A DNA stretch of 64,000 bases from Lophius americanus (Eukaryota; Chordata; Actinopteri; Lophiiformes; Lophiidae). The stretch covers positions 1,546,001 through 1,610,000 of the forward strand of contig JBBDHG010000160.1 in the NCBI GenBank assembly GCA_037951165.1, given 5' to 3'. The position numbers and the translations under genes are program-made. Under the pieces are notes generated by a model, which ran no database searches, had not been told where the DNA came from, and saw only the letters and a program-made list of their open reading frames with translations. Positions 10,491 through 21,846 of the stretch are shown piece by piece. Every line of letters begins with the position of its first letter. The first letter of the stretch is position 1.

Positions 10491-11760
10491 TTGGTAGCAG
10501 TATGGGATAAATCAGAGGCTGCTTTGGTCCCTGCTCTCAAGTTTGGCACCAAAACAAGACCTACTCATCAGACAGCACTGAGCCTTACAGCCCTCAGGCA
10601 CGGTTGTGACATTTCTCAGTTTTAAGATACAGCGAGGAAAATGGTAATGAAGTGGCTGGATGGAAATGTCACTTTTTTTGAGGAAATTCCGCTCTACCAT
10701 CCGCGGTCTGTGCTTATGCACGCCTCTGTGTCATGTTGAAGAGGCAGAAAAGTGACTACAGGATGACTTTTGACTTTTTTTTCCTCCTCACCCCACCTCC
10801 CACCCTCCCCCAGGGGAAGAAATACAGAGCCACAACAATGGCTGACTCTCTCTGCCTGGAAAGAGGTGGGGAGGTGGGGTGGGTGGAAGGGGAGCTGGAG
10901 GGGTTTATCTTAGTCATGGTAATTGGTTTGCTGGTGTGGAAGTAGGATCATTCGAAAAAACCTCATTCAGTCTGACTCCCTCCCATTTATCTGTCTGGAA
11001 GGCTGCAGGGAAAAAGGGGGAGAAGGATAGAAGGAGGGGCGAAGGAGTGCTGCTGCAGAGGCATTTTCATACAAAGGCTGGAGGGAAGTGAGTCAGGATG
11101 TATAAAGGCTCAATCTGATGCCATCCTGGAAATGAAGGATACTTTTTGCATCTTGCCAAGTAACACTTACTTTATTATCTCCTGCCCATCCTCCTTCGGG
11201 GGCCAAATGCGCCTGTTTGCATTTGGATCGGAGGAGGGTGTAAATTCAACGTGACAGGCCAGGAGTGCCATCGTCAAATTATTCCTAGGTTTCAAATTAG
11301 ATTAATTACGGCGGATATTGAACCCCTGTTTTGGGCTTTTTAGGGAAATGGCTGAATCCCAGAGTGTAGTGATTCATATTCTCATCCTATCAGTCCAGGT
11401 TTTTATTAACTGGCTGATAGGAAGACCTGTGTGAGAAATCTGGAATCAAAGACGCATCACATCCACTTGGTGTGCAGGGAGACTGTGATGTAGCACCGTT
11501 GCTGAGGCAGCAGGGTCCAGCTGCACAGATATCTCACCAATCAAACACCATCAGCTCGCTGTTTTTTTTTTTATATGTCCTCCATGTGGCAACCACCATG
11601 ACTGAGAGCCGAGAGCTCTGCAGAGCTCCTGTAAATGCAGCTACTGACGTGTTACAATTGCTTTTTACTCAAGTCCGGTCCAGATATCGATAGGGAGTTG
11701 TAGTTCGGCAATTAGGCACTGCTGCAACAAATCAGAGCGGTTGGAAGCGAGAGCCTGAAA
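10491..11760. other. Unique moderate-GC block, candidate regulatory DNA
   Basis: No repeat family was recognised across about 1.2 kb. It contains opposed C-rich and G-rich tracts (listed separately) and homeodomain-type TAATTA motifs near 11300 (AGATTAATTACGG). The open frames over the G-rich tracts are compositional. Confidence 0.3.
10791..10903. other. Opposed C-rich and G-rich tracts with quadruplex potential
   Basis: 10791-10811 is CCCCACCTCCCACCCTCCCC plus C, giving four G-runs on the - strand. 10863-10903 is a G-rich run (GGTGGGGAGGTGGGGTGGG, then GGAAGGGG) with at least four G-runs on the + strand. Both fit the G3+N1-7 quadruplex pattern, and they could also pair with each other imperfectly. 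Confidence 0.7.
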
Positions 11761-12010
11761 TGTTGGTCATATTTGTACAGGAAAACTGTTACCATGCCAA
11801 ACATGGCTGGAGTTGAAGCAAAACTTTGGTGACTGAACTGTGATTGTTTTTTACAATGGGCAGTTTGAGGAATTACTTTCAACCTTCCACCTTTGTTCTC
11901 TGCTCCCGATCAATCCGCCTTACATGGTGGTTTCTTTAAAATAGTCTGCATACTCTGCAATGTCGCCATGTCCTGAATGTCAGATATGTCATTAATGAAT
12001 TCATTGATGA

Positions 12011-12192
12011 ACAATCAGCCGTAACATTAATGACAGTTACAAGTTCTAATGTTCCATTCATCATTATTTGGTACTGTTATATTGTGTTCCTTCCTCCTTC
12101 TTCTTCGTTCTTCTTCTAATTTTTTCAGCAGAAAACAACAGTATTTGTTTAGCTACTGTTGCTGTACTCTGATCAGCCACAACATTAGAACA
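12011..12192 (+). repeat. Two Tc1-like terminal-repeat-like motifs (fragment)
   Basis: ACAATCAGCCGTAACATTAA at 12011 and CTGATCAGCCACAACATTAG near 12168 resemble the terminal sequence GATCAGCCATAACATTA of the Tc1-like family seen complete at 46947-48196. They are in direct orientation about 157 bp apart. No transposase sequence lies between or immediately after them. They could be solo ends or a small derivative. Confidence 0.4.
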
Positions 12193-12199
12193 AGTATTG

Positions 12200-15100
12200 C
12201 CTGGTTCAGACCAGATATTTTGTCTTCAACAATGGTCTTTCACGATTCACCCTGTCAGATCAGGTGATTACATCGTCATAAATTAATGCTGTTTCTTTGT
12301 CTGAAGTCTGGCAACACTACAAGTTTGACACCGACCATTCATTCGAGTCAAGGCAGTTGACGTTGACGAAGACGCAGGTAAATCGTGGCTATGGAACTAC
12401 TCTGCTATCCTGCCGACAACGCTCCTTTATAACTCTGCCGTGGTATTCCGTCAGTGAAACATTAAGTGGCTTAGGGGTATTGCGCCAACATTTCAACTGC
12501 CTTTCTTCTTTATCGTTGCTCCACTTCGTACGGGTATCATCCAGTATCTACTCATCAACTTGTTTGTTTTCACTCTGTCATCTTCTTGGTCAGCTTCAGA
12601 TCAGGTCGTGAGCAATTTGAATGTTTTTTTTAACATGGACTGGACTTTCAAGACTGGTCCTAGACAACCCACTGCTAGTCCTTGTCATACTTCAAAACCA
12701 GATTGTTGTACGTAACCTCCATAGCCGGGCTGGGGTTTCTTATGCATCGGGAAAAATGGTGAGATCATTTCCATCTATTATTGATGATAAATTATGCTAT
12801 TTTCATGTTACTTTACTGTGTACAAAGCTCTGCCCTACGCATTCATAAAAGGTCACACTAGATGCGGACGATGCTGCGTTATATGTCACACGTCCATAGC
12901 TTTCGGAATACACATACCTCCACATAGTTGTTGTTTTGTTGGTCTGTTCAGTTTGAAAAAACAAATCCAGGCTAGTGAAGGGTTTAATCTAAGACACTAT
13001 TAGAAAATCTCAAGTATAAAGAGTTGCAGTCTGACGTCGGGCCATTAGCATCTCACTCATAGATGTACCTCGTGAAAGATGGTTCCGATCAAGATACTTT
13101 CACCAAATTTTGGTGTACCCATTAGTATATAGGTGTTACTTTTTGAAATATAAATCGACTTGCGTTTTATGCGCGTGTGATTGCGTTCCTTCTTCGCTTA
13201 CAAGGTAAATCCTAATCCAGGCTTCAGCAGACATTTGCGAGATCTTTTGTCAAAAAACAGAAATGGTCTCAAACGTAGTGCGTTCAATATTAATTTGCAT
13301 TCGGTTGTCTTTAAACCAGCCCATTCAGCCTCCTGCTTTGGAGTAAACTTGATTTCCGTATGACTTCCACAACTGTGATGGCGTGATTCACCTCCACTAA
13401 CTAGTAAGCCGTATTTACTGAGAGAAACGTAGTGAGACCTCTCACGTCTTTTCCTCCCAGGTCCAATTTCACAGGTGATCAGATATGTTCCTCTGGCCAC
13501 TCTCCCAACTGTGTTCAATTTGCTGATGCCGCTATCTTTCAACTTTGGCCCACCTTGCAATTTGTTTTCTTGGCCCCAATCCCTCTTGTTTCCCAGCCGG
13601 TTTGATTTATTTATTTACATATTTATTTATTTCACCGGTCGGTTCCTCGTCGTTAAAAATGTCTTCCCTTTTTTTTCCAACAAAGCATGGATTTTCCAGG
13701 CGGCACAGATGCAAGCCCTGTAAGGGTCAGCGCACAGAGATGAATGATATTGGAGCGGAAGGCAGGAGTCCCCACTGGGCTCTCCGTCTCAGGTTGTAAG
13801 GACTGTACCGGGCTCGCCAGGGTGACAACTCCACTCCCACAGCGTTGCATCGTCAAGCCCAAAAGGGACAGGGATGGAAGGGAGAGATATTGCAGTCGCA
13901 GATTTTTTGAATGATTTATTTTTAACCTGAACTCTACAGATGATCCACAATAAGAATGTTAAAAGAACAAAAAAATGTCCCCTTATCCTCAATGCCTCCT
14001 TTTCCATGACATTCTATACTGGGGTATTAAAAAAAAAACATACAAAACCTTCAAATACACTGGGATAAAGGAGGATTTTTACTCTCAGTGGTAAATCTAC
14101 ATGTGATACCAAGTACATTAATTCAAGTGCTGTATTTTAGGCGTTTCTCTGCATGCTCTGTTTGTGTTGTCACATTGACACATTGTCACAAATTAAGACA
14201 CACAGTCTTAATTTGCTCGTGTTTTGTCTATGTGCATGTGTTTTCCTCTTTTACATCACATTTGTCCCCGTAGGCCATCGTATCCCAATACCAATAAGTT
14301 CAGCTCACATTTTTGATTTATGTAATAAAATATTGCTATACCTCATCATTTTGGTTGACAGTATCACAATGCATCAATATCGCAATAACAATTTAGTTCC
14401 CCCCCACCCGCAGTCGTAGCCTACAACGCTTCTTCCTTTTTTCTATATTTCTCCAAATGATTGAGCTTCATTCAAGATTAGACAAATATTAGACTAACCC
14501 GACTTTGCAATCTGAGATTTCAAGCCGTGTCTTCCTCCCTGCAGCCTCTTGGGGGCGCCAGCTGACATTTCTGATTTTCCTTTTGTTTTCGTTTTGGAGT
14601 CAGCGGTACAAAATATTTGTTCCTCTTTATTGACGAAACGCTTTCCAGGGCCTTGGTAAAGAGCAGACGGGGTGATTGAAAAATCTACATCCGGAGCTGA
14701 AAAGCTGTCATGGACATCGGTGATCCAGCGGCAAGTCAACACCCTAAAGCTATACATTATGCATCGCCCCGTGGAATATGCATGGGTCCCCGGGCCTTCC
14801 ACTTGCACAGATTCTGATGCATCAGCGCCGCTGCCTTCTTCTCTCTCCAACTCTTGTCCATCACCCTCGCTATTCATAGAAGCCATTAATGATTTATTGA
14901 ATAACAAATCGTGAGTAATGGGACCCTAATCCGTCATCCTTCGAGCTGTAATGCTCGTGGCTTCAAAGATGCTTTCTTCATTTCCAAGACTTTCACATTG
15001 ATCTCCACAACGGCTAATAGATTAATTTAATTATATTTCCAGGGAATGGGGGATGTTTTTGAGGGCGCCTGGAGGCTGCATGACCTCCCTGAACTTGCTT

Positions 15101-15310
15101 TCTTCCACAAAGCCTAAGCTGCCATCCCTGACACCAAGGCTATATCACCAAAAAATCCCCCCATCCCCTGCCTTGTACAAGCAACCCCACCTGATTGTAC
15201 TCTTCAAATTAAATGTTACTCATCATCAATCCCAAACAGTCCATATTGACTATGATGTCAGCACTGTGCTCTAAGATAAGCTCCCGTATTGACTGGATGA
15301 TGAATCAATC
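12200..15310. other. Mostly unique non-coding DNA, candidate regulatory block near 14490-14930
   Basis: No gene was recognised. 13603-13630 is an ATTTATTT-type low-complexity tract. About 14490-14930 is unique and GC-moderate with octamer-like TTATGCAT and ATATGCAT near 14757-14785. Both strands have comparable open frames (137 and 80 codons) with no domain I recognise, which argues against coding. Confidence 0.35.
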
Positions 15311-15316
15311 ATTTCA

Positions 15317-15530
15317 GGGGTCAGGTTGTGGTGGTAGCATTCCAGACGTCTCTCTCCTCAGCAATATCTTCCAGCTCATCCCGGGGGGTGGGGGGGTCCC
15401 AAGGCGATCCCAGGCCAGATAAGATATATAGTCCCTCCGCTCAGTTTGGGGTACCCTCCCAGTTGGACATGACTATAAAACCACTAAAGGGAGGCGCCCT
15501 GGAGGTCTCCTAACCAAATGCCCGAATGCA
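15317..15530 (-). repeat. Rex3/RTE-like LINE 3' region, diverged
   Basis: Segments such as GGTCAGGTTGTGGTGGTAGC, CTTCCAGCTCATCCCGG, GATCCCAGGCCAG and GGCGCCCTGGAGGTCTCCT follow, in order, a very common teleost repeat (usual forms GGTCGGGTCGCGGGGGCAGC, CCAGCTC-TCCGGG, TTCCCAGGCCAG). I attribute it to the 3' part of Rex3-type RTE LINEs in antisense. The family name is from memory and needs a library search. Confidence 0.6.
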
Positions 15531-15535
15531 TTCAG

Positions 15536-15680
15536 ACCAAATCGAACCAACGGTTGAGAAATTATTGCACAGAAATTGTGGAGATGAAACTCCCCCTAGT
15601 GTCAGAAATGATCTTTCCCAAAAGTCAATCCAGTTCTTCCTCGCTCTCAGGTCTATAGGGGTTTAAAATTTGAAAATGAA
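15536..15680 (-). repeat. Unclassified CTAGGGGGAG/AACGGTTG repeat, partial copy
   Basis: ACCAACGGTTGAGAAATTAT is identical to the copy near 6919. It is followed by ACTCCCCCTAGTGTCAG and by AATCCAGTTCTTCCTCGC. It abuts the Rex3-like fragment directly. Confidence 0.7.
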
Positions 15681-15689
15681 ATCCATGAA

Positions 15690-16380
15690 ATACTTTTTTG
15701 ATTCATCGTGTTGACAAAAAGGTTCTGCGGCGATGGCGATTATGTGCCTGTCTCACAGGGACATAATGAGGATCAGCAAAAAACCTTCTTGAATGCATGT
15801 TTAGTGCAGCTGTGCGACTCAGGTGAATTAGCCGCTCCGATTGGTTCTGTTTTTTTCTAAAGTCACATGATGTGATGATTACAGACGGCTGCAGGAGAGT
15901 TAAAACCTCTGCTTTTGGTAATCGGTGGGGGCGTTGAACCTCCTCTTTCCCTGAATTCTTTGCTCAATCATAAAACCAGATGGCCTGTGAAGAGGTATTG
16001 TGTGAGCAGCGGAGAAAAGCAATATCATTCATCTTATTTTTAATTGGGTCCCCAAGGGCATTCGATGATGTGAGTAAGACAAGCGCTCAAGTATTACTGA
16101 GCCACAGAAATTTCGGAGCTGGTTTGCGAAAAAAAAAAATTCCTATTCCCCCCCAACTTTTAAAAAAAAAATTTTTGTTGGGAAAAAATAAAATAAATTG
16201 GGAAGGAGTCGCCGCCACAGTTTTGAATAAGAGAATGTGAGATATGACGACTAGAATTCCCACATTTTGATATCAGGCAGCAAAGCTTTTCGCTTCAGAT
16301 GCAAATGAGCCGTTCTCATTTTTCTTCACCGTAACAGGACTCTGTTCTATTTCCATCCATAGACTGGTTAGACTTACTTC
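15690..16380. other. Non-coding stretch, no gene recognised
   Basis: Contains A-rich homopolymer runs near 16130 and 16160. No repeat family was identified with confidence. Confidence 0.4.
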
Positions 16381-16385
16381 AGTTA

Positions 16386-16884
16386 CAATCAGCTGTAACA
16401 TTAAAACCACAGGCCCCTATCGTAGGCCCAAGCTGTTGCCACCACAACAGATCTACCATGAACTGTGTGTCCTTACGTCTTTCTATCACTAGCCACTTTT
16501 TGGGATTGGACAATATGGACGTGCGCCGTAGAGCCCTGGGTGATCATGAAACGTTCGCTAGTTGCATTTCTCCTTAAGTACAGTACTTTTTAGGGTATTA
16601 ACCATTGAAGAACAGGAATGGGTCTTCCTGGCTCAAGACCTGCAGCTCTTGAGATGCTCTTATCCAGTTGTCCAGTCATCACATTTACATTTTGGTCCCT
16701 GTCAAAATGGCTCAGATCCTTACCATTGCCCAATTTTTCTGTTTCCAACTCATTGACTCTGAGGAGAAAATGTCAATTTGCCGACTAATATATCCAGCCC
16801 ACTCTCAGGTGCCATGGCAACAAGATAATCAATGTTATTCTTGACTTCATCTGTCAGTGGTTATGCTGTTGTGGCAGATAAGTT
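16386..16884 (-). mobile_element. Tc1-like DNA transposon, internally deleted copy
   Basis: The + strand reads the reverse of a common fish Tc1-like family. A terminal motif ACAATCAGCTGTAACATTAA lies near 16385. Then come CAGCTCTTGAGATGCTCTTA, GTCCCTGTCAAAATGGCTCA and GATCCTTACCATTGCCCA near 16640-16735, which encode the transposase N-terminus (helix-turn-helix) on the - strand. It ends with CTGTCAGTGGTTATG near 16852 and a second terminal repeat. TA dinucleotides flank both ends (16384-16385, 16885-16886). At about 0.5 kb versus about 1.2 kb for a full element, the catalytic part is missing. Confidence 0.8.
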
Positions 16885-16886
16885 TA

Positions 16887-17640
16887 TATTGCAGCAACCT
16901 GTTGACAGTGTTGGATTTTTTAGACGTTCTGAGGTCATGAGTCAAAAAAACAGACGAGCATCCAAAAAGATTCTGACCACATCAAAATATTTATAACCTT
17001 TATTATTTCCTTCCTAAATTAATGTTAATAATAAGATAATATGATAGGGAAGGGAAATAACACCGTCACAGCCAGATACAAGTCGGGCAAGTATAGAAAA
17101 TACAGACAAAAATAGAGACTTGGTATAAAGTAGAAGTTAACTAAGAATAGTAAAAAGGTACTAAATTTAAAAACCAGAATTCCATTCTCCTTCCTCCCGT
17201 CTAAACCTCTCAAAAATCATTGTTTCATACTTTTCTTTAAAATTTACTCGGTTTGATTTCTACGTCCAAACCGTTCTTCGACGTCACTCCACCGCCAACG
17301 CTGGCAACTATGCCACAAAAGGAATAAAACCATGAACGATGGCATCCCGCAATGCTTCTGAAAGCGATGGAACAATAGTAGGAGAACGAGGAAAAAAAAA
17401 AGAATGAACAAAACAAAACAAGTGTGACAAAAAAAGCGTTTTTTAGGGGAGATTCTAAAGAGGTCAGCGAGCTTTTATCACAACCTTTAGAATGGAGGCT
17501 TGATTTCTGACCCAGCAGAGAATCCTTATCATGATTCATAAAACGGTTTGATGGATCATTTTCAAATTTTAAACTCTTCTATGACTCTGCTCTTCCTCTT
17601 AGTTCGTGGAACAATTCGATTGTTTTCTGGAAAGGTCAGT
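16887..17640. other. Non-coding stretch, no gene recognised
   Basis: AT-rich, with no recognised family. Two - strand open frames translate to low-complexity Phe/Ser/Leu. Confidence 0.45.
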
Positions 17641-18350
17641 TGCATATGTCTGCCACTAGGGGAGCTGTATTTCCAAAAGTTTTCCCGCCATAATTTCTTA
17701 ACCGTCGGTCCAGTTTAGTCCAGATTAGTTGTACATGAATTTATTAGTGGAGATCTATCTTCTTTATACTGAATATTTCATTTTAACAGTAAAAACACTG
17801 TTTTTCAAACAACTCTCTCATCGTTTCTTTATCACCATTGTCTGTTATTTCAGTGAAGAGATTGTTTGTATTGTAGTACTTTGTGGTACCTACATTTTCT
17901 CTGCATGTAATATCATATATTACATGCAGAGAAAATGTAGGTGAGGATGAAGAGGATAAGTTTGGGGACGGTTCTGTTATATATTTGTGACACTAGGGGG
18001 GGAACTCTGTTGAAGAAAAACACTGTTTTTCTAACAAACTAACCCAACGGTTGCTCAATTTTATCGCGTATATATCCTAGTTTTTTCACTAGGCTGAGCT
18101 TGTTTTTTTTTTATTATGAAAAACATATTTTTTAAAATAATTTCCTAATCAAAAGCTTTGCTTTAGTCCAAATTTATCTCACATGAATCCCCTAAAGAAG
18201 TTTTTTGACTCTTATCTGAAGTCCTATTATGTCCAAATCGGCTGACTTGAATCTACAACAGGAGATCTAACTTTTATTAATTCACTAAAATATTTCCTAT
18301 TTTAAACTACGGTTGAGCTTTTAATGTGGAAAACACAGTTTCTCTGCCAT
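17640..18350 (+). repeat. Degenerate tandem copies of the CTAGGGGGAG/AACGGTTG repeat
   Basis: Successive units carry CCACTAGGGGAGCTGTATTT (about 17652), GACACTAGGGGGGGAACTC (about 17990) and TTCACTAGGCTGAGC (about 18086). Each is followed by AAAAACACTGTTTTT-like and AACCGTCGGT / CCAACGGTTG-like boxes, then by TGAAT(CCCCT) and GAGATCT(A/G)-like boxes. The spacing is irregular, so the units are diverged or interrupted. No coding potential. The perfect palindrome at 17888-17942 interrupts them. Confidence 0.7.
17888..17942. repeat. Perfect 26-bp inverted repeat with 3-nt loop
   Basis: The left arm 17888-17913 begins ACCTACATTTTCTCTGCATG. The right arm 17917-17942 is its exact reverse complement, ending GCAGAGAAAATGTAGGT. 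Only CAT (17914-17916) separates them. There is no mismatch over 26 pairs, and pairing stops at 17887/17943. Any transcript would fold into a long hairpin. Perfection amid decayed repeats suggests a recent origin, for example by template switching. Confidence 0.97.
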
Positions 18351-19550
18351 AAATTCCAATTCAGAAGTCCACTTGTGTCCAAATGTCGCTGTTTGAATCT
18401 TCTCTAGGACACCGGACTTGTTTTATTACTGAGCTCAGAAAAAAACAGGTAATCGTTCTTATTGAGTCACTATGGGATCTGATCTCAGAACATATTGCTG
18501 ACATCATAGAAAGAAACAGGTTCTCGCGTTTCTTTGGAAGGGTGGTTGCTTGTACAACGCAGGGGATTGGGGTATTTTCGGGGATTTCCCCTGCTGTGGC
18601 GGACAACCTAGCGCTCTGCTGCAGATGGCGTGTACCGGACTTAAAGAAACTTAACGCAGATTACTTTTTCTGTGTAGTTAAGTCAAACGTTTCAGCCCCG
18701 AGAGTCAAAGAGTCCGGCTGTCCTCAGGATTAAGGGCAGCACAGATGGTTATGTGACCCATGCTTGCTGCAATCCCCAGGTTGTGGAACATAGTTACGTG
18801 ATTAATTAATAAGCTCCATCAAGCTGAAGGTATGCCGCGGCTTGAAGCCAGAAAAATGGCCCCGGCTCCTTTTGCTCTCTGCAGGACTGTTCCGAGCAGG
18901 CTGGGAAATGTGCAGCAGAATCGACGCCACCCACAAATAAACCATCGAAGCGTGTGTCACCGTGAGCCAACTCCGAGCCCTTATTAAGACATCGTGCATG
19001 TGAATAAGTGATTCAAATGTGAGCAGGAGAGGCTAACGCCGAGGATGTGCTCTGCATAAAACCGTCCTGGCTACACACTCGATCTGCAGGAGCTGGCAAC
19101 GGCGGCGTTGGCTCTGAGCTAACAGGACGGCGTCCAAATTCCCCCTCAGCTTTGTGAGACACGTACAAAAGATATCTGACGGCTCACACTTTGAAATGTG
19201 TGCTAAAGGGCGATAGAAATCTGGAACACCACATCAAGTTCCATTTACAATACAGAGGATGCCAAACGTGGGAAGCACAAATACTGTATTATCCCACCTC
19301 AGCCGAACCTTCAGGTTCAGGTATTTCATTCGAGACTTTCAGTCACCATCATATCAGAAACCTTCATTCTCAAATATATGCCTCGTCACTTTGGTACATC
19401 ATTTTTTAATTTGCGTCATCGTGTGCATTCCAGACATCCAAGACCGATTTTAATCCAATGAAGGGACAGCTGTGCAATCAAGTGGAAATTTGAGGAACTA
19501 TGTCCCCGAAAGTAATACCCGAAAAAGGATATTACGGAATCGTCATCGTT
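18351..19550. other. Mixed stretch; repeat-like start, unique block at 18735-19160
   Basis: An open frame of 116 codons (18383-18733, +) has no recognisable domain. Its piece GCAGGGGATTGGGG near 18559 recurs near 20117 beside other copies of the CTAGGGGGAG family, so it is probably repeat-derived. 18735-19160 is unique and moderately GC-rich, with no identifiable gene. Confidence 0.4.
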
Positions 19551-19559
19551 GCGGCCGCA

Positions 19560-20150
19560 GATCCTTCTTGTTTACGCGATAACTCAAAAATTATATTATG
19601 GATCATATTCAAATTTTAGGGCCACAGAGGCCTTAGTACGAGAAAGAACTGGAGTGTTTCGGGAAAAAGTGATTGTATATTCCTTAGAGTATTGGGAGAT
19701 TTACATGTAAAGGTTTCAGGCTGTAATATCTGTCTTTTATACATTTTGATTTTCTCTAATAGTTTATGTTTTACTCACTGGGCGGAGTCTCGTTAAAAAC
19801 ACAGTTTTTTGGATACAACTTTCTACCCATCGGTTCTGTTTAGTCATAAATTGGTGCATTAGAATCCACTCATGGAGATCTGGCTTGTAAATATCGTAGT
19901 TAATATTTTACCCACTAGGGGTAGGTTTTTAAGAAAAACATTGTTTTTCCGACACAGCTAGCCAAACGTTGGTCGGGTTTCGGTGCATATGAAATGACCC
20001 GAGGAAATCCATCTATTATATATATTGTTTTTTACTCACTAGGGGGAGCTTTTTACAAAGAAAAAAGGCCGTGGACGTAACTATATATTTTATTTGAGGA
20101 GTTGGTTGTAAAGAGCAGGGGATTGGGGACTTTTCAGGGTCATGCACTTC
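19560..20150 (+). repeat. Tandem CTAGGGGGAG/AACGGTTG repeat units
   Basis: Three consecutive units begin TTTACTCACTGGGCGGAGTC (about 19771), TTTACCCACTAGGGGTAGG (about 19908) and TTTACTCACTAGGGGGAGC (about 20031), spaced about 120-135 bp. Each has an AAACACAGTTTTT / AAACATTGTTTTT box, then an ACCCATCGGTT / CAAACGTTGGT box, and then TGGAGATCT / GAAATCCAT boxes. The regular spacing shows that the family can be arranged in tandem. Confidence 0.75.
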
Positions 20151-20439
20151 CTGGAGGTGATGAAAGCGTGGGCCTAGTTTATTTGATTGCTTTCATTCGC
20201 TGCTGTTTCATACCTGGAGAAGGTCACCCGTGCTTTTATTGCTTCTGCTGTAACTCGTACGGTGGGTTTGGAATTATAGTCTTAAGCTTCTCCTCATGAG
20301 AGATTTTGCTGCTTTTCTTTATTGTGTACCGCTGTGGCTGCGATATCCAGGTTTCTTACAGTTAATGGTACCGGAACACGAGGATAAAACGAGCGTTTCA
20401 ATCTATTTGTGGAGGTTTTATGAACTAAATACTGTATAT

Positions 20440-20700
20440 TAATACTGTATATAGACGACTGCAACTCATTGTACTTTAAAATGGACTTTTAACCAGGATG
20501 AAGTTTGTCCAAAATGTCCAAGTTAAGCTCCTGGCCGGAACTCTTAAGCGATTTTACCAATCCTGGTGACCGAGATTTAGCCCCTTCAGCTTCGGAACTC
20601 CCTGCTCCAGAACTCTCCGCACGAGGATCTGAGACCAGCAGAATTACGGACATCTTTTTAAAACGCTTCTTAAAACACATATTTATATATATTCATATAT
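20440..20700 (+). pseudogene. L2/CR1-type LINE C-terminal fragment
   Basis: DDCNSLYFKMDF at about 20454 resembles the DYCNALL(Y/F)G motif near the end of L2/CR1 LINE polyproteins. About 190 bp later ITDIFLKRFLKHIF resembles the usual C-terminal FK-RLKTHLF. It is followed by an A/T-rich 3' tail with AATAATAATAACAACAAC near 20780. Order and spacing fit a 5'-truncated, decayed copy on the + strand. Confidence 0.55.
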
Positions 20701-20770
20701 TTTCTTTATTATAATTGCTTGATTTTCTGATTTATTTGAATACATTGTTTTTACCTTGTGACTTCTTTGT

Positions 20771-20840
20771 TTTAATAATAATAACAACAACAACAATAAT
20801 AGTAAAAATATACCTTTTTAAATTATTATTATTACATTAG
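20771..20840. repeat. (AAT)/(AAC) low-complexity tract
   Basis: AATAATAATAACAACAACAA and similar triplets, probably the degraded tail of the adjacent LINE fragment. Confidence 0.7.
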
Positions 20841-20908
20841 CTCCCTGTTCAATACAGTATTAATCACAAAACTTTGTTTATGCCATTAAAATGCTTGCCT
20901 TGGATGAA

Positions 20909-21082
20909 TCCATCCATCCATTTTCTTCCGCTTATCCGGCGTCAGGTCGCGGTCACAACAGGCTAAAAAAGGCCATTCCAGATGCCCCTCTCCCCAGCAT
21001 CACTCTCCAGCTCAGAGGTGCCCCCAGGCCAGATGAGATCTATTGTACCTCAAGCGAGTTCTAATAGGATCTTATTGCAGCT
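20909..21082 (-). repeat. Rex3/RTE-like LINE 3' terminus
   Basis: It begins with (ATCC)n and then TTTTCTTCCGCTTATCCGG, GGTCGCGGTCACAACAGGC, CCAGATGCCCCTCTCCCC, and CCAGGCCAGATGAGATC. On the - strand this ends in a GGAT-type tandem tail, as described for Rex3 (GATG tails). It is 5'-truncated. The family call rests on memory of the consensus. Confidence 0.7.
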
Positions 21083-21806
21083 CCATTTTTAATACAGATA
21101 TTTAAGTTTTCCTTCATGCTCTGAAATAATGAAAGTTCTTTTTTATAAACATCGTGAATCATCGTATAACTATGCTCAGCATTGCGTGAAATATCGTGCA
21201 TCTCAGAAGAGTTTGATCAGATGAGCGGTGAGTGATGATGTCATCGTACATGCAGTCATATTATGAAGTTGAGATTGTTGCCATGGCAGAATTCAATTCA
21301 AATTCAACCACTTCCTGTTTTTTTCTAACTAAACTTTTCCGCACATATACCAATAAATCAAAATCCCGCACGCACTTTCAGCCGGGGACTCTTAACTGCT
21401 TTATTAGAGTAACGGCTCTAGTCAGCTTTGGCCCAGAAAAACTACTGAAGACTCTGCTTATATTCTATATTCTATTCTATGGAATTCAGGGAGGCCGACT
21501 AACTGAATATTTCTTAAGGAAGCATAAAACATATATCTTCACTTTAGACATTAATAAGCTATTACGTTCCAGAGATGTGAAACTCATTTGCACCCTGCCT
21601 CGCACGTCTGCACTGCCGGACTTCTTATAATGTAGTACATTTGAAGTACTCTTCTCCCTGATTTATACATTTTATAGACGCTATAACTTTAAATTTGATG
21701 ACTATTCTCTGTTTGTCTGCCATCCGTATTTGATTCATATTAATGTTCTTTTTTTAGAGTATTTATTAGCTTTTTGGGCATATATTCTGTTTGAAGTAAT
21801 TGCTTG

Positions 21807-21846
<40 letters not shown>

